From Caulobacter sp. 602-2 (lineage in GTDB: Bacteria; Pseudomonadota; Alphaproteobacteria; Caulobacterales; Caulobacteraceae): a stretch of DNA of 64,000 nucleotides. Of the stretch, positions 62,978 through 64,000 are shown one piece after another; position 1 is the first letter of the stretch, and the number at the start of each line of letters is the position of its first letter. The stretch covers positions 186,001 to 250,000 of the forward strand of contig NZ_JAAKGT010000002.1 of the NCBI RefSeq assembly GCF_011043625.1. The letters are read 5' to 3'. The position numbers and the translations under genes were made by a program. The notes below the pieces were generated by a model, which worked only from the letters and a program-made list of their open reading frames with translations, had not been told where the DNA came from and searched no databases.

Positions 62978-63979
62978 ATGCGTTCCCCTCGCCTTCTTCT
63001 TCCCCTGCTCACCGCCCTGGCCCTGGCCGGCGCCGCTCATGCCGCCGAGCCGCATGTCGGCTTCATGCGTCTTTCCGCGCCCGACCCCGCCGGTCCGCCG
63101 ATTGAGGTCGGGGTCTGGTACCCCACCGACGCGGCCGAGACCGCGCCGGCCGGCGGCATGGAGAGCCTGCCCGTCGCCGCCGGCGCGCCGGTTTCCGGCA
63201 AGGGTCTGCCGCTGGTGGTCATGTCGCACGGCAACGGCGGCTGGTTCGGCGGCCACTACGACACCGCCGCCGCGCTGGTGAGGAAGGGCTTCGTCGTCGC
63301 CGCCCTGACCCACACCGGCGACAACTACCGCGACCAGAGCCGCGCCTTGGAGATGACCGAGCGTCCCCGCCAGCTTTCCGTGCTGATCGGCTACATGCTC
63401 GACGCTTCGCCGATGCACGAGCGGATCGACGCTGCGAAAGTCGGCGCCTTCGGCTTCTCGTCGGGCGGCTTCACCGTGCTCGCGGCGGCCGGCGGCGAGC
63501 CGAACCTGGCGGCGACCTTCCCGGCGCATTGCCAGAAACACCCGACCAACTACGACTGCCGCCTCAGCGCCGGAAAGCCGCTGCCGGCGAGCGTCCTGGC
63601 GGCGACCTGGACCCACGACGCCCGGATCAAGGTCGTGGTCTCGGCCGCCCCCGCGCTCGGCTTCACCTTCGGCAAGACCGGCCTGAAGGGCGTCACCCAG
63701 CCGCTGCAGCTGTGGAAGGCCGGCGACGACGAGATCCTGCCCGGCGACGACTACGCCGAGGCCGTGCATCGCGCCCTGCCCCGCGCCCACGACTACCGCG
63801 TCGTGGCGGGGGCGCGACATTTCGACTTCCTGGCGCCGTGCGGCCCGCAGGCGGCCAAACAGCTGCCCAGCCCCTTGTGCGCAAGCGCTCCGGGCTTCGA
63901 CCGGGCGGCTTTCCACGCCGATTTCAACGCCCGGGTTGCGACATTCTTCGCCACCCAGTTGGGCCTCGGCGAACGCTGA
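62978..63979 (+). CDS. exported alpha/beta-hydrolase (dienelactone/PAF-hydrolase-like)
   Basis: 333 residues: a signal peptide (LLLPLLTALALAGAAHA) then a hydrolase fold. VVMSHGNGGWFGGHYDTAAA is the oxyanion strand, VGAFGFSSGGFTVL the nucleophile elbow, and late residues near GDDEILPGDDY and ARHFDFLAPCG provide Asp and His. Cysteines in AHCQK, YDCRL, LAPCG and LCASA could form disulfides. It is probably a periplasmic esterase or peptidase-like hydrolase. It is divergent from the LytTR regulator, a pairing that suggests control by it. Confidence 0.86.
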   Translation: MRSPRLLLPLLTALALAGAAHAAEPHVGFMRLSAPDPAGPPIEVGVWYPTDAAETAPAGGMESLPVAAGAPVSGKGLPLVVMSHGNGGWFGGHYDTAAALVRKGFVVAALTHTGDNYRDQSRALEMTERPRQLSVLIGYMLDASPMHERIDAAKVGAFGFSSGGFTVLAAAGGEPNLAATFPAHCQKHPTNYDCRLSAGKPLPASVLAATWTHDARIKVVVSAAPALGFTFGKTGLKGVTQPLQLWKAGDDEILPGDDYAEAVHRALPRAHDYRVVAGARHFDFLAPCGPQAAKQLPSPLCASAPGFDRAAFHADFNARVATFFATQLGLGER

Positions 63980-64000
63980 ATTTCATGCCCGATTAACCAT

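Overview
The window is a stretch of chromosome from a high-GC alphaproteobacterium, very probably Caulobacter or a close relative (Caulobacteraceae). The main reasons are an intact CtrA cell-cycle regulator whose upstream region carries a GAnTC (CcrM) site and TTAA half-sites, an alphaproteobacterial ruvCAB / tol-pal / tilS / ftsH block, and many GC-rich palindromic intergenic repeats. No tRNA, rRNA, CRISPR array, insertion sequence or phage module was seen. This is ordinary core chromosome with small accessory patches.

Layout. 1-12 kb: an HxlR regulator (cut by the window edge), a thiolase and DUF1295 pair, a carotenoid oxygenase, an L,D-transpeptidase next to a VanY-like peptidase and an SGNH esterase, a YeiH-type exporter, and a TetR regulator divergent from an Lcp/MpaB-type haem oxygenase. 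11-16 kb: a TetR-controlled RND efflux pair with a near-perfect 27-bp operator. 16-19 kb: a TonB-domain secreted protein, a TPR-like protein and a degenerate RNase H-fold protein. Between the last two lies a 373-bp regulatory region with a CtrA box, a GAnTC site and a consensus sigma-54 promoter. 19-28 kb: methylglyoxal synthase, a GH53 galactanase, two secreted proteins, release factor 3, a tandem pair of HEXXH/TPR proteins, and a 45-residue membrane protein. 28-34 kb: small conserved genes (DUF1491, DnaQ-like exonuclease, MliC lipoprotein), an ArsR regulator divergent from a membrane protein and lipoprotein pair, folP, a YbjN protein and an alpha/beta hydrolase.

34-47.6 kb: a long minus-strand series that reads, in transcription order, ruvC-ruvA-ruvB, three tandem paralogous two-TM proteins, ybgC, tolQ-tolR-tolA-tolB, pal, cpoB, tilS, ftsH. 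The Tol-Pal genes link outer membrane, peptidoglycan and inner membrane at division; ruvCAB resolves Holliday junctions; ftsH is the membrane AAA protease. 47.7-57 kb: an M20 peptidase, a cysteine-containing orphan, a RecF-like ATPase, a nucleoside hydrolase, an MgtC protein with a hairpin leader, a lone cheW, a zinc alcohol dehydrogenase, kptA and an EamA transporter. 57-64 kb: a Tat-exported phospholipase C, an M23 endopeptidase, ctrA, a membrane-anchored LytTR regulator and a secreted hydrolase.

The most unusual items are the RNase HI-like pseudoenzyme behind a sigma-54/CtrA regulatory region, the paralogue triplet inside the ruv/tol block, the paired HEXXH/TPR proteins, the ArsR-linked cassette whose first gene lacks a normal start, and a repeated two-hairpin intergenic element.
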